Source of the DNA: Sipunculus nudus
Taxonomy: Eukaryota; Annelida; Sipuncula; Golfingiida; Sipunculidae
NCBI GenBank assembly: GCA_026874595.1
Contig: CM049312.1
Location: forward strand, 80,682,929 to 80,746,928
Direction: 5' to 3'
DNA: 64,000 nucleotides
Each line of letters opens with the position of its first letter. Within the stretch, counting starts at the first letter, position 1. The position numbers and the translations under genes are program-made. The notes under the pieces are model-generated. The model was not told the origin of the DNA. It did not search any database and saw nothing but the letters and a program-made list of their open reading frames with translations. Shown piece after piece: positions 1-10,781 of the stretch.

Positions 1-1417
1 TTATTTTCCTGCCTCAGCAGAATTTGAGATCAGGCTTTATTTGCCCTGTTTTATGTTGTTAATTGGCTATATTTCAACTGTATACATTTCATTAAAAAAA
101 ATACATATATATTTAATAATATATATTATACAAAAAAAAAGATTCAATTGACCAAATGTGTAAACTACTGAAATGTCAACAGTTAATAAAAAAAACAACT
201 AATGATCATGGTAATAGTACAGATCATTTGTTCACAAACTGCTCACATGCGTTAGTTTCAACATTAGGAAACACATGGTCAGGTCACAAAATATTTTTTG
301 CAACAATTTCTTGCTCATCAATACAAACCAATCCTATAAACCAACCATGGCCTTTATTACCTCTTCCTCTTACACTTTATCTCCATTTGATATTATTTTA
401 GATTTTTACCTTCAAGGTTAATGTCAGCTGAGCACAGTGACCCATAGGTCCCTTGTTTTTGTATACCTTTTATGGTGGTGCCTCTTTCACTGTTATTTTT
501 ACTTTGTCTGTAATGTCTGTGTGCGTCCAGACATAGGGATTTGTGACGCTCTCAGCATTGCCGTGCTGTGCTATGAATGCCCCTTGGTGTTTAATGTACT
601 CGATGACCGCAATGTATGTAGTCTTGTAGCATGATGGCAAGTCCCCCCATGTGATCCTTTTCTTGAAACTGGGATTCGCATCCAAACTGATATATTATTG
701 ATGCATTTTTTTTTATTTGATTCGGAGAAGGCTGTGAATTCAGCGGTATCCATGATACCTTTTTCTTTTGTTTCTTTTGCACACAGTATCCTCCGTTTTT
801 CAGGTGGATGGTTTTTATTGCTTCAGCCTAGGTCATAAGGAATATAGTATGTTGTGCCTTTCATGCCAATCCAGGCCCCGCAGTCATTTGGGAAATCCAT
901 CCACTTGTTTTCTTTTAGCCTACATAGTAAGACTCCCAACAAGTACTCAATATAAAATATTGGTGTGGGATCGAGGACACAGAATTTCAAATAATTCAAA
1001 TAATTAGCCTAAAATTAACAAACATGCGTCTTTACGTGGGTGTATGAAGCATTTTTAATAAATTAAAAAAGATAATATGCAGGTAGCCACAAGCTCAGCT
1101 TGGAGCCATTATTTTTCAATGTTTAATCATTAGATGGCACTATTTTAGGGACAAGGTAGTAAATATTATGCTTCAATGGTGGTTTCAATGATGAACGAGT
1201 CGGACACCTAACAGACAGTCAGAAGAAGGATTTTGAAAAAAAAAGGCTGCTCCCTGTCACATTGACCCTAAAGCAACATGTCATGTCTTGTGAGAAACTT
1301 GCTAGCAATGCTTCTGAACTTAGCACCTTTTGGATAATATTTCATTTTCTTGTTTGAGCAAGAGATCAAGTAATGTGTCGCAGTTAAGGGCTGGTTTTTT
1401 AGCTAAACTATGTTCGG
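1..1417. other. Gene-free AT-rich stretch
   Basis: No open frame here reads like a known protein; the short frames on both strands are AT-driven. The only structured item is the dispersed terminal motif at 424-457, annotated separately. Confidence 0.5.
424..457 (+). repeat. Dispersed element terminus, copy 1
   Basis: Contains CAGCTGAG followed by a GTGACCCATAGGTCCCTTGTT-like end. The same 34-bp end recurs at 17564, 19966, 23298 and 31232, which marks it as the 3' terminus of a non-autonomous repeat family. The matching start sequence (TTTTTAGCTCAGCTGAC) is not seen upstream, so this copy is truncated or begins outside the window. Confidence 0.6.
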
Positions 1418-1738
1418 TTATGTAGCCAAAGGAGGGACATTTAGTAATATCGGACAGGGCACCACTAGAATGCCTGCAGTGCCCTCCGTCTCTGTATAGA
1501 GATGGATCTGCTTTTCCATGTTTCTTGTGTTCTCTGCAAGAAAACGTGAATTTGATTTGTCACGGATTTGGCTTCTTGGCAGTATGGTTCCTTGTTTTGA
1601 CGGGTATTGTACCACTTGGTTTATCTCTTTGGCTGTTAATGGAGTCATTTCCTTTGTAGAATTGCGTTCCGGCTTATTTTCTTTGCAGACCTCTGATGTG
1701 GAACTTTCTTTTTCTGGTGTTGAATGTCCAACAGGCAC
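1418..1738 (-). pseudogene. C-terminal tail of decayed OTU-like protein
   Basis: A 106-codon open stretch directly downstream, on the minus strand, of the OTU-like relic. Its lysine/serine/threonine-rich, low-complexity composition looks like the disordered tail that often follows an OTU-like domain in large invertebrate proteins. It has no motif of its own, so the link to the OTU piece rests on position and strand only. Confidence 0.3.
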
Positions 1739-1739
1739 A

Positions 1740-2369
1740 TCGAATGATACATCAGAACATCTTGTTTGGAATCGCAGTTCTTACTCTGTGAGTTAGAATG
1801 AAAATCCTATATTCTGACAAACATTTACATCCAGCAATGGTACAAAATGGTCAGGTGTCCAATAATTTGTTCCAACAGGATCAGGTTCTTGTCCACATTA
1901 TCTTAACAGCTTGATTGGTCACTGGCAAAGTCGGCATGTTCATCGCATTATGAATGGCATCGTTAGCACTTTTCATAAGTGGATATACGACATCGACTGG
2001 AGCACCAATCACAGTGGCCAACGCTTGTATAGTCCATAGCACATTCCCTCAGGGCTTCATTGTATCCTGCTGAGAAACTCAGTATATCAGCAATGTTTGG
2101 TAGAATCTGGAACAGATTGCTGGTCAACGCAATTTCCACAGCTCAACGAACAAGAAGTTCATCTATGACTAGCCATCAACCAAACGTACAGAAACTGCAT
2201 AAAACAGGCAGTTTCCTTCACCAGACACGTCGAGGGGCACGTCAGTGACAGTTAAATCCTGACATTTGTTAAAATTTTCAAGTGTTTCATAGACAATCAG
2301 AAGACCAGACATGGCCGTTTGTGTCTCTGGTGGTGTTAATTTAGAGTTGAATAGTATCCCTTCTACCAC
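1740..2369 (-). pseudogene. OTU-like cysteine protease domain, decayed
   Basis: The minus-strand frame from 2369 to 2169 contains SGEGNCLFYAVS, the OTU catalytic-cysteine block (usual form GDGNCLFYAlS), and then stops. Further downstream the frame NVLWTIQALATVIGAPVDVVYP and later VKIMWTRT match the middle and end of OTU-like domains of vertnin-type proteins. Stop codons and a frame break separate these blocks, and the catalytic-histidine region is not clean. OTU enzymes cleave ubiquitin chains; members linked to mobile DNA often have unknown roles. With the zinc-finger piece at 2400-2600 this looks like one old PHD-OTU gene copy. Confidence 0.55.
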
Positions 2370-2399
2370 TGCGCAAATATATGAGGCTTCAGGCTGGCA

Positions 2400-2600
2400 A
2401 CAAAATCAAATACGCAGTCAGGATCTTGTGTGCACTGCTTACAAAGATAGCCTCAGATAACCTTTTGAAAGAATTTGGTTACAGTCTTTCACATTCTCTG
2501 TGTAACCAGTTACAGTACTGATCACAATAAACCTGACTGGACTTCACATTCCTCCACAAAGGCCACAAGGCCACTTGGTCAATTTTGGATGTTTTTGCTG
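2400..2600 (-). pseudogene. PHD-like zinc finger, frameshifted
   Basis: The minus strand encodes WPCGLCGG, then in a second frame VYCDQYCNWLHRECERL, then in a third YLCKQCTQDPDCVFDFVAS. Together these give the C-x2-C ... C-x2-C-x-W-x-H-x2-C ... C-x2-C spacing of a PHD finger, a chromatin-reader or binding module. Two frame changes within 200 bp show it is not functional as read. It lies just upstream, on the same strand, of the OTU-like relic, so both probably come from one ancestral protein. Confidence 0.5.
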
Positions 2601-2619
2601 GTGTCATCATAGGTGAGTT

Positions 2620-3894
2620 CTCATGAAAAAATCCTGCCGGTCAGGAAAATTCCTCACTGCGTCCTACTTGTCTGTACACAATCGCAGCCACTCTATATGC
2701 TTTTTAATTAAAAAAAAACTTAGTGTTACTGGTTCCCCATTTACGTGGAAACTGGCCTGGGTAACAGCAAATGAGCCGATATTCTCTTACAGTGACACAC
2801 GGTGGCCCTAAGCTAGCAACCTTTTGGATCTACTCGGGGAAAATTCCGGGAACATTTCAAATAAAAAATGGCTACCCGTAGGCCAATCAGAAAAATGATC
2901 TTTTATGGTTGGCTGTTATCAGCCAATCATAGCTAAGCATAGCGGTTACTGCAGCGTGGGCTACATGTCTACATTATGTTACGTGTTATCCGATTGGTCC
3001 GCTGTATAAGGATTATGGGGATATTGGTAATACAGTTTCGCGGGAAACGACTTTGTGTCAACGCTGTGTAAAAACCTGCGTACCTGGTGTTTAACTTATA
3101 AAGAGAGGGGCAGATCCAGGATTTTGGAAAAGGGGGGGGGGGGTCCAACCCAGGAGGATTGATGAACATCCTAAAAAAAAGGTCATCAGGTCTGGAAAAG
3201 GGGGGTCAAGGCCGCAAAATGTCGTCTAAATGCCTTTGAAAAAGGTTGTTTCTGAAAGGATATAAATAAATACTGGGAAGACCATTAATATATCTATTAT
3301 AAGGTCTATCATCGTCCAAATTAGACCTACTATTAAATTAAGACCTGGTAAAAAAATTCCAATTTCCCAACCGCTATCCGTGTCTCAATTTCACCAAATG
3401 TTGTCACAATGAATAAAACATACTTGGTTATGTTTTGGACTTAATTCCAAATAAAATAATGCAAGCAAATGAAAAAATGAAAACTGCCTGTGAAATTTCT
3501 TTGTTGCCTGTCAAGTTCAAATTTGACAGGCAGCAGTAGCTTGTTATTTCCAAAAAGGAAATTCGAGGCCTGTGTAAGACCCTTTTCTGAAACTCTGAAT
3601 AAAAAATGTATGAATATTGAGTCATGCTCATTAATATTTTTAGTTTTAACATGTAAACATTACTAATTGCTTGAGCCATAGGAAATGTCTTTAATGCCAG
3701 GGAAGTTCTGCGTTGTGGTAGACTGCAGAGAAACTGACTTTTGCGGTATGAATTTGCTGTCGTGATTGTGATGATGGATGCGAAGGTGATGTTGCCGGTG
3801 CATGTTTGCTTGAAGCAGATAATGTAGGGGAGGTTTCCAAAGGGCGTTTCGTTTCACAAGGAGCTACAAAAAATTCTCTAACTTCTTATGGAAG
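2620..3894. other. Gene-free stretch with poly(G) run
   Basis: No recognisable coding region. A 12-base G run sits at 3132-3143. The minus-strand open stretch at 3663-3857 is histidine-rich and could be a continuation of the transposase tail upstream of it, but has no motif. Confidence 0.4.
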
Positions 3895-4310
3895 TTAGAC
3901 CGATATTATTGCATGCAAGTTTATTTTCATCTCTCTTTCCATTTGCTCAGATATATTAATCATCCTGATGTAGGAGAAAGCAAAGAGCTGTTGGTTTAGT
4001 TGGCAAATACCTTCAATTGTTTCCCCAGTGTGAGGAGGTTTTGAGACGGACCTTTCTAATTCGCATAGACAATTTGGTTCTGGGATTTTCCAACAATTTT
4101 TTGTTTGCAGATAATTTTCGAAAAGGAATGCCGATATCTCATCAATGAGACTCGGAAGGAGCGAACATTGTGCAGCAGATGTATCAAGCTGTGAATATCG
4201 TACACTCTGAAGATATCTCCATAGATTTTTATACTTTTCCTTACAAAATAACTTAAGAGGTTTGTGTAATCCAAGTAGGACCCACATTTGTTTCCCTCAG
4301 AATCAAGCAA
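3895..4310 (-). pseudogene. Transposase C-terminal relic (DUF4218/TNP2-like)
   Basis: One minus-strand frame reads IYGDIFRVYDIHSLIHLLHNV and a second reads SLIDEISAFLFENYLQT. Both resemble consecutive blocks (VYNVHSLVHL... and ...SAFPFENFLQTLK) in the C-terminal region of a transposase family widespread in invertebrates and related to DUF4218 of CACTA-type elements. The blocks are in different frames, so the copy is broken. The family name is tentative. It lies 0.7 kb outside the CACTA-like inverted repeats, so it is not part of that element as bounded here. Confidence 0.35.
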
Positions 4311-4628
4311 AATTGAAAGGGCTACTGTCAGTGAAAGAAATGAGTGTACTTTTATTTGGGAATGATATCCCTCAAAACTATGGGACTGGTGTAAAGCTTA
4401 GTAGAAATTGCCTAAATTCATTTGCTTTCCACATTTCTATGTCCTAAAGTGACCAGGGTTGCCTTGAAAATTCTCGGAGCAATTTTTCTCGAAGACTGAA
4501 ATCTCTTCTATTCAACGAAACAATAGTCTGCACTTTTCGGGTGGTCCTCGTTTGAGGAAAACCAGAACACGCCACCTAAGTATACCAGATGCATACAATC
4601 CTAAGGGAACTGTTTGGCACACATAATA

Positions 4629-4668
4629 TTAGCATTCAGCAGTGGTGATTAGCATTCAGCAGTGGTGA
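4629..4668. repeat. Perfect 20-bp tandem duplication
   Basis: The 20-mer beginning TTAGCATTCAGCAG occurs twice back to back without mismatch, suggesting a recent slippage or fill-in duplication. Confidence 0.85.
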
Positions 4669-4993
4669 TTTCTGAATCTGGTGTTCGGGATATCTGAATG
4701 TCTGAAAGTCTATGTCTGTTTTGAGACTGTATGAATGATAAATGCCTTTCCAAGAACCTTTTATTGTAGCTCTGATGAATGAAGTAAGTTTCACTTACCA
4801 CTTAAGTGTCAGATGTGAGAATTCTGTTGATTTCTTCACTCACGTGATCCTCAGTTAAGCGTTCGATATGGCTATACAATGGACATAAAAATATGAAATA
4901 CATTAAGGGAAGAGTGTTCGTATCCCAGGCCTCCAGCTGGACAAAGACAAAGTACGCATGCAGATACCTTACAGATAACTGCAATATCACACT

Positions 4994-5190
4994 CACTGAA
5001 AATCTAAGTTAGTCACCATGACTAACTTAGGTTAGTCCAGTGCCGGGGCCTTCAGCTAGTAGCAGGTTAGTCCAGCTGACTAACATGGTTCGTCAGCTGA
5101 CGATCAGGTTAGTCGGGCGAACGAAGCAATTAGTCAGGATAACAGGGCCAGCTTGACTAACCAATTAGTCCAGGCACATAACCTGTATCT
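4994..5190 (+). repeat. Left inverted terminus and subterminal repeats
   Basis: The CACTGAAAATC end is followed by about ten short direct and inverted copies of GGTTAGTC-like words. In CACTA elements such motifs bind the transposase. Confidence 0.75.
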
Positions 5191-5339
5191 TAAACGTAGG
5201 GATTAGATGGGGCCCTGGACATCAGTCCATTTGTGTTCTTCTAATCCTTCAGGGTTTGTTGACCTTTTTTCACACGTGGTTCACATGTATACATGCACAA
5301 ATATTCAAATGCACAAAAGATAAAGTTAAACGTTCTTTA

Positions 5340-6185
5340 TTTTAATTATACCACACTTGTTATAGTGTCACAAGATGAAAACTGAAGTTTGAAGCAAATT
5401 TTAATTTAATAATAAAATAAATGATAATTATGATAATTCTTTGTTTTCCACTCTTTACAGGTACTCTCTTAAAATATAATTTGAACGTTGAATTCAAAGA
5501 CAAATATAGAACATTATGAATACTTTACACTCTTACGGTAATTATTCTTTTTTTTAACTTGTACGGTATGTTTAACCTGAATATTAACCAGTGATTTAAA
5601 AAAACGAAACAACTGTACCTGAAAAGTGCACTAAAATTGACATTTTATGTGAAACGTTAAAATAATGAAACAATTGATACCCAATAAGGATAATGTTCAA
5701 GCAAGTTTCTTGTACTGTATTCAGGTACAGATATGTATCTCCTAAGAAATGATTATAAAGATTTGTAACAATGTACAAGCCACAAAAGTTACAAAGGTAT
5801 CATACCATAAAAGTTCAGCAATCAGACATTTTTACTTGATCATCACAAAAGTTTTTGTCTAAGCTAAGTTGAAGACAATTCGTTGATTTTCCAATATTAC
5901 CTGAGCACCTGCAAACTCTGGCTGGATATCACACAAGAATCTAGCTGTAATTTCTTGTAGAACCATAAAATAACACACACACACACACACATATATATAT
6001 ATTTAACATCCACTATATAACAAAAATAACTGATATTATAAAAACGTTTCTTATACTGTATTCAGATCTAAATAAATATGTATTATCCTTAGAAATGAAT
6101 ATACAGTATTATAACTATGTACAAACCACAAAAGGCACAGAGGTACCAAGCCATATAATTTCACCAATCAGACATCAACCATACA

Positions 6186-6254
<69 letters not shown>

Positions 6255-6460
6255 AATTATCATAAAATAGTCAGGTCAAACAAAATGTGCAAAATGTTTC
6301 CTAACTGTATTGAAAATGCAGGTCCAATTATATAATACCCTGAGAAATGCATATATATACATAGAGAGAAAGAGAGAGAGGTTCACACATATATATATAT
6401 AATATATATATATATTATTTAGACTGTATAGAGTGAATATGTGGTATCCTTACTTTGATA
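5340..6460. repeat. AT-rich interior with diverged direct repeats and (TA)n
   Basis: A unit containing CTGTATTCAG, ATTATAA, ATGTACAA and CACAAAAG words occurs near 5700-5835 and again near 6040-6175, with a third partial copy near 6290-6360. Microsatellites (CA)n-(TA)n at 5976 and a long (TA)n at 6188-6250 separate them. No coding potential seen. Confidence 0.6.
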
Positions 6461-6472
6461 ACTACTTTGATT

Positions 6473-6787
6473 TTATTTAAGCTGTTTTTCTCTCTCTCCA
6501 AGTTTGAACATCAGTGCTCTTGTTTTCTTTGTATTATTTTGATCATCTTTGATGCCAACTAAGCAGGAGGCGAAGAAACTGAGCGAATGCTTGCATTTCT
6601 CAGGGTATTCTATATTATATACAAAAAGGGCTGCAATACATATGGCTAGGGCACTGGTGACGTCTGAAGCCTCTGCCACCTCCCTTCCATCCAGAATAAT
6701 ATGTAAGGCATCTGCCTTGTGGATAGGCCCTGTGTACTGGATGCAGACCTCTGTCTGACCCTGCTGCACATCCTGGTCATCCTTAAC
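6473..6787 (-). pseudogene. SAMD3-like fragment, last exon
   Basis: Opens after a TTTGTAG acceptor in phase 0 and runs 104 codons to a stop. It contains the C-terminal signature (ADALHIILDGREVAEA, then ALFVYNIEYPEKC) also seen, diverged, at 13348-13635. The plus-strand open frame over the same bases is its shadow. Confidence 0.6.
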
Positions 6788-7107
6788 CTACAAAGAATAT
6801 ATTGAAAAAAAAAAAAATTTTAGCAATATACAAACCTTCATATATATGTGAGATAAAAAAAAAATCTAAAAAAATATTCCTCTAATTTCTTGCAATTGAA
6901 CAAGTATATATATTTATTTAGCCTTGTTCCAGAAAAAAACTCAATTACATTCAAATGTCTTTGAAAAAAGTGATATATAAGTAAACCTGCATATACTTTA
7001 GACAAATTATCATGTAACCACGGGTAATTTAAATTTTTATCATTTTACTTACTCCTGAAGGTATAGTATCTAAATATATTTAATTGAACTGAGATAGCTA
7101 TACTGAC

Positions 7108-7181
7108 CTTGATAAACAAGGAGTCCGTGTTCTCTCTGAGGACAAGCTGGCTTCCCAAAACAACAGCACACACCCTGGTAT
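7108..7181 (-). pseudogene. SAMD3-like fragment, exon 4
   Basis: A 74-base exon, too short to appear as a free ORF. The acceptor GAACAG and donor AAG/GTCAGT fit, and phase 1 in and phase 0 out match both neighbours. Encodes TRVCAVVLGSQLVLREN and onward. Confidence 0.55.
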
Positions 7182-7480
7182 CTGTTCAAATGTATCAGAT
7201 TTAATAGTCTTAAGTAATGAAAGATAATGAATGAGGTTCATAGAGGTAAAGTCACTTATGGTATAATTATTGTGATTTTGTATTTCAGGCTTAACTCATT
7301 AACTGTAAAAAAAGTAAGAAAAGGAATGACTTATATGATTAAGATTTAATGATGACATAATTATTATCTCCCCCTCTGGTCTGGCAATCTTGCTATATAC
7401 CTTTGCATTAACCACTAGGCTGTGAAGTGGAACTCTGTATTTGATCATAAAGTTTATATTTGTTAAAAAAAATTACTCAC

Positions 7481-7637
7481 ATGTAAAAAGAAGGTTTTTC
7501 ACAACAGTTGGTATTTTTTTCTTGTTCCTTATGAGTTGGATAAGGACCCGGATGTGAGTGGACAGTCCCTGAACCACTGCTTCTCTTGGGTCTGCTATCT
7601 CAACTCTTGCCCCCAGTCGCTGGAACACCTTTACTAT
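7481..7637 (-). pseudogene. SAMD3-like fragment, exon 3
   Basis: Acceptor TTTACAG, donor T/GTGAGT; 157 bases giving 52 codons plus one base, fully open. Encodes IVKVFQRLGARVEIADPREA and continues. This is the cleanest exon of the set. Confidence 0.6.
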
Positions 7638-7940
7638 CTGTAAATTTAACACAAATCACAAGGTATTGTTTAATTAATGATTTAATGTGCTTGTACATGC
7701 TAAAGAATATTTCTTTTGCACTCTTAAATTCACAGCTTCTTAGAACTGCTGAGATCTAGCATTATATAATTATACCAACTCACATTTTTAAACATTCAGA
7801 TCATTTCACATCTTGACCATCATTTGTTATAATGTTAACAAAAACTATGGGTGTCATTTTTGTATGCATACCACATGTAATTTAATTTTTTGTCTTCCAT
7901 TTATCTTCCCATTTTATATATGTATAGCTTGAATACCTAC

Positions 7941-8055
7941 CCCATCAGCACCAGTGAGCCAAGGGTATGCGGAAAGTACATCTTGCACTTGGTTTTTCTC
8001 GTTGACAATTAATTTTTTTCCGTTCTGACAGTGTTAGTCTCATCAGTCTTTCAAC
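7941..8055 (-). pseudogene. SAMD3-like fragment, exon 2, one-base frame error
   Basis: Acceptor TTGCTAG, donor GGG/GTAGGT. The exon is 115 bases, one more than a multiple of three. The reading frame is good on both sides of an A7 run (ERLMRLTLSERKK before it, LIVNEKNQVQDVLSAYPWL after), so the extra base most likely lies in that run. Confidence 0.5.
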
Positions 8056-8421
8056 CTAGCAAAGTATAATAAAATAGACATGAACATACAACATATTGGT
8101 TGATAGACACATATAACATATACACATATGTATATATATATAATATATTATCATAAATAATTCATCCATATGATATGTTACTCATCATTCGTAGAGAATA
8201 ACTTAAAATTTAATGAACTGTCAGTCCACTTCAAAATCAATTAAGCACCACACACTTGACTGATGCCCTTGAATGGACGAAAAGATGTAAATGTCAAAAT
8301 GCCATAAAATTTGAAAAAAAATATAACAGAGTATCACATTACCCTGTGTATTTATATATATATATATATTCAAACTTTAAATTTAACTGGACTTGCAAAA
8401 GGAAGGTAAATGATTTTATAC

Positions 8422-8780
8422 CTTCCCTGTGTCTCTGATGCCCCTTTTCCGCCATTCCACTGCCAGCCATTCCCTATGTCTCTGCAAAGACAAGTCATCT
8501 TCTGACTCGCACCTTTGGGGAAAATAATTTTGGACCCCAGAGGTAATCTTGTTGGAGGATTCTTGGTCTGCAGTTTCTGTCCTTTTCCTCTTTTTTGCTT
8601 GAACAACCAGCACGTTGCAGTCCTGCCTCTTCCTTGAGTTTTGGAACTTCCTCTGCAGCCGAACCAGCTTTCACTGCAGCTGCACTTCGTGATCACTGAG
8701 GAGGTTAAGACTGCAGTAGTACAGGAAAGGCAGCAAGGACCCCACTGGCCATATTCAGGTACTGCTCTGATGTTGGATAG
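8422..8780 (-). pseudogene. SAMD3-like fragment, first retained exon
   Basis: Begins after a CTTTTTAG acceptor in phase 2 and ends at an AAG/GTATAA donor. Encodes YPTSEQYLNMASGVLAAFP, then after a frame change and a TGA KLVRLQRKFQNSRKRQ, and a lysine/arginine-rich segment followed by RHREWLAVEWRKR. The acceptor at its front with no upstream exon shows a 5'-truncated gene. Confidence 0.5.
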
Positions 8781-8879
8781 CTAAAAAGAAAACAAAAATA
8801 TAAAGAATAAAAGCAAAACAGAACAGCTAATTCAATCTATATATATCTATCATATATATATCTATCACACAAAGGAATT

Positions 8880-9033
8880 TCCCGCGCGATCATATTGCGA
8901 CCCTGGTCCCGACTAATCGTGTTCGTCAAGCGAGCTGCCTGCAGCCCTGAGTTAACCTACTGTGCCTATGCCGACGAACCGCTTAGTCCAGGTGCTTGCT
9001 GACTAACCTGTGGACTAATGTAGATTTTCAGTG
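8880..9033 (-). repeat. Right inverted terminus and subterminal repeats
   Basis: Holds GACTAAT, GTTCGTC, GACGAACC, TTAGTCC and GACTAACC words, then the 21-bp inverted end. Noticeably GC-richer than the element's interior, like the left terminus. Confidence 0.75.
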
Positions 9034-9159
9034 CTTTCAAAGGAACTGACCCTCCAGTTATACACACTGAGCCAGCCCAAGGCTTATGATAGTGCAAAGG
9101 TGAAAAGATGCAATAATTTTTGGAATTATATCTTTTTGGAAGGCCCTGTACAATTTATG

Positions 9160-9560
9160 GTATTTGGTTATGAGTGCTGCCAGTGATACAACTCTGACAG
9201 ATTACACATGTTTGTTCTCCAAGGGGCCAGGGGGATTGAAACACATAGGGACAGTCAGACTCCACCAGTAGGCGGTCCAGGGGAAGGTTATGTAAGGCTG
9301 CTTGAGTCTGAATCGAACGTTGTAGTGTCCTGGACATGCAAAACATACAATGAGGCAGTGATTGTGTCCACTTTTTCGGCTCTTTGGGCTACCCCTGTGT
9401 AAAAGTGTCAGTATATTCTTCTCTCACGAAGATGCTTTCTACGGAGCAGCTCAAGCATATGCCTGGCTGCTGAACCACTGCCGGAGTCCCTTCAGTGAAG
9501 GATCAACACCTCTGGATGATGCTGTAGCTGTTACAGCACCGGGTCAAGAAACTTAATCTG
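9160..9560 (-). pseudogene. TatD-type deoxyribonuclease relic
   Basis: One minus-strand frame contains ALHNLPLDRLLVESDCPY, close to the TatD family block (...IPLERLLLETDAPY) that carries a metal-binding aspartate. Upstream, a second frame reads LILH-RDSGSGSAARHMLELL, like the family's VIHxRD block, with a stop inside. TatD enzymes are metal-dependent 3'-5' exonucleases; TATDN2-like copies are common in invertebrate genomes. The two blocks lie in different frames, so this copy is dead. Confidence 0.4.
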
Positions 9561-10310
9561 TATTGACTGGCTGCAAACTGTAATATAACCCAACTTCCCC
9601 TAGTGTTACACAGGTTGGTAGATGGAGCAACTGGTCTAGTTCCTAAATGGTCTAGTTGGTTAATGATTGGTTTGTTATCAGTTTAGGGTGGATGCCGAAG
9701 CAATATCTCACTTTTTTGACTGTTTTGTTTTATATGGTCAGCCCAGTGTGATGGATATACAAATTTTGCGATAAGTCCAGATAATAATAATAATAAATAA
9801 TAATAATTTATTCTTATAATGCACACATAACCAGAATACAAGACCCTGCTCAAGGCGCATAACAATTAAATATGTAAATAGCAATCACATACATTTTAAA
9901 TAAATGAGAGTAATTAGAATATATTTGAAACATAATGCCAGGGTTAAGATCAATAAAATGTCATCATACTAAATACTAAAACATGGCATATAATCTTCCA
10001 TTTACATTAAATATTATCATAGGCTTGCCTAAAAAAAGTGAGAGTTCAGTGCACGTTTATATGTGAATAGAATCTGACTTCTTTATATAGTCCGGCAAAC
10101 TGTTCCAGAGCACAGGAGCACAACAACTGAATGCTCTTTCCCCAAATGTAGATAATTTACTCCTAGGTTCACAAAGACACATGTACCTATTACTTTATCT
10201 CAATGCACGAGGTGCAAAATGTAACTGGAGTTATTCTGTGACATAAAGAGGTGCTTTCTCATTGAGAGCCTTATATGTAAGCAGCAATATTTTAAATCTG
10301 ATACGAAATT

Positions 10311-10781
10311 CTACAGGTAGCCAGTGCAACTCGAACAAGATGGGTGATATATTATTACGTTTTGGACATCTGGATGCAATGCGAGCTGTCTGATTTGAAT
10401 TCTTTGCAGTTTTAACATCTGATATTTGGGTACTCCATATATAAGGGAATTACAAACATCTAAACTCGACAAAATCAAACTCTGTGATAACTGTGCAGCA
10501 GTTGACTTGGGCAGATATTTGCAGATCTGCCCAAGGTTGTACAGACTGAAAAAAGCACTCTTACATATTAAACTGATTTGTGTCTTTTGTTTCATATGAT
10601 CATCAAAAATAACTCCTAGATTTCGCACTTTCCAGGTTGGTTTTATGGCACAGGTACCAACAGTAATGCAAGGATTAACAACTTTCTGTAACTCCTTAGC
10701 TGAAACCATAATAATCATCTCCGTTTTGTCACCGTTGACTTCAAGCTTGTTTCGTATCATCCACTGTTGAATATGGTTCAC
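10311..10781 (-). pseudogene. CR1-like reverse transcriptase, C-terminal fragment
   Basis: 156 codons containing WMIRNKLEVNGDKTEMII, VRNLGVIFDDHMKQKTQIS, ICKSAFFSLYNLGQI and SLDVCNSLIYGVPKYQMLKLQRIQ. These are the consecutive thumb-region blocks of CR1-like non-LTR reverse transcriptases (usual forms NLGVIFD, ICKSAxFHLRNI, SRLDYCNSLLYGLP). The catalytic YADD block lies just upstream in another frame as a degraded FCMQMIHSC-like remnant. Confidence 0.75.

Larger units (their letters stand above)
6473..8780 (-). pseudogene. SAMD3-like family gene fragment, five exons
   Basis: Five minus-strand exons with GT-AG borders can be placed: 8780-8422, 8055-7941, 7637-7481, 7181-7108 and 6787-6473. From exon 3 onward phases agree across every junction, giving an open frame to a TAA stop. 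The protein resembles large uncharacterised SAMD3-like proteins of fish and invertebrates: YPTSEQYLNMASGVL near the start, SLQRHREWLAVEWRKR, then QVQDVLSAYPWL, and a last exon with ALHIILDGREV and ALFVYNIEYP. Their biochemical function is unknown to me. Exon 1 has a frame change and a TGA, and exon 2 carries one extra base in an A7 run. Exon 1 opens at an acceptor, with no upstream exon between it and the element's right end, so the 5' part of the gene is missing. The family name is recalled from motif likeness, not a search. Confidence 0.6.
4994..9033 (-). mobile_element. CACTA-like DNA transposon carrying a gene fragment
   Basis: The left end starts CACTGAAAATCTA and the right end, read on the other strand, starts with the same 13 bases; the inverted ends agree at 19 of 21 positions (4994-5014 and 9013-9033). 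Inside each end are many scattered copies of GGTTAGTC/GACTAACC, the subterminal-repeat layout typical of CACTA (En/Spm) elements. The flanks are ACT on the left and CTT on the right: a 2-bp CT matches, but the 3-bp duplication expected of CACTA does not. No transposase is visible inside; the interior holds a five-exon gene fragment on the minus strand and AT-rich repeats. I read it as a non-autonomous element. Superfamily is inferred from the ends only. Confidence 0.7.

Noticed and set aside
6549-6758. Plus-strand ORF over the last SAMD3-like exon
   Set aside because: Antisense shadow; the minus frame has family motifs and a matching splice acceptor.
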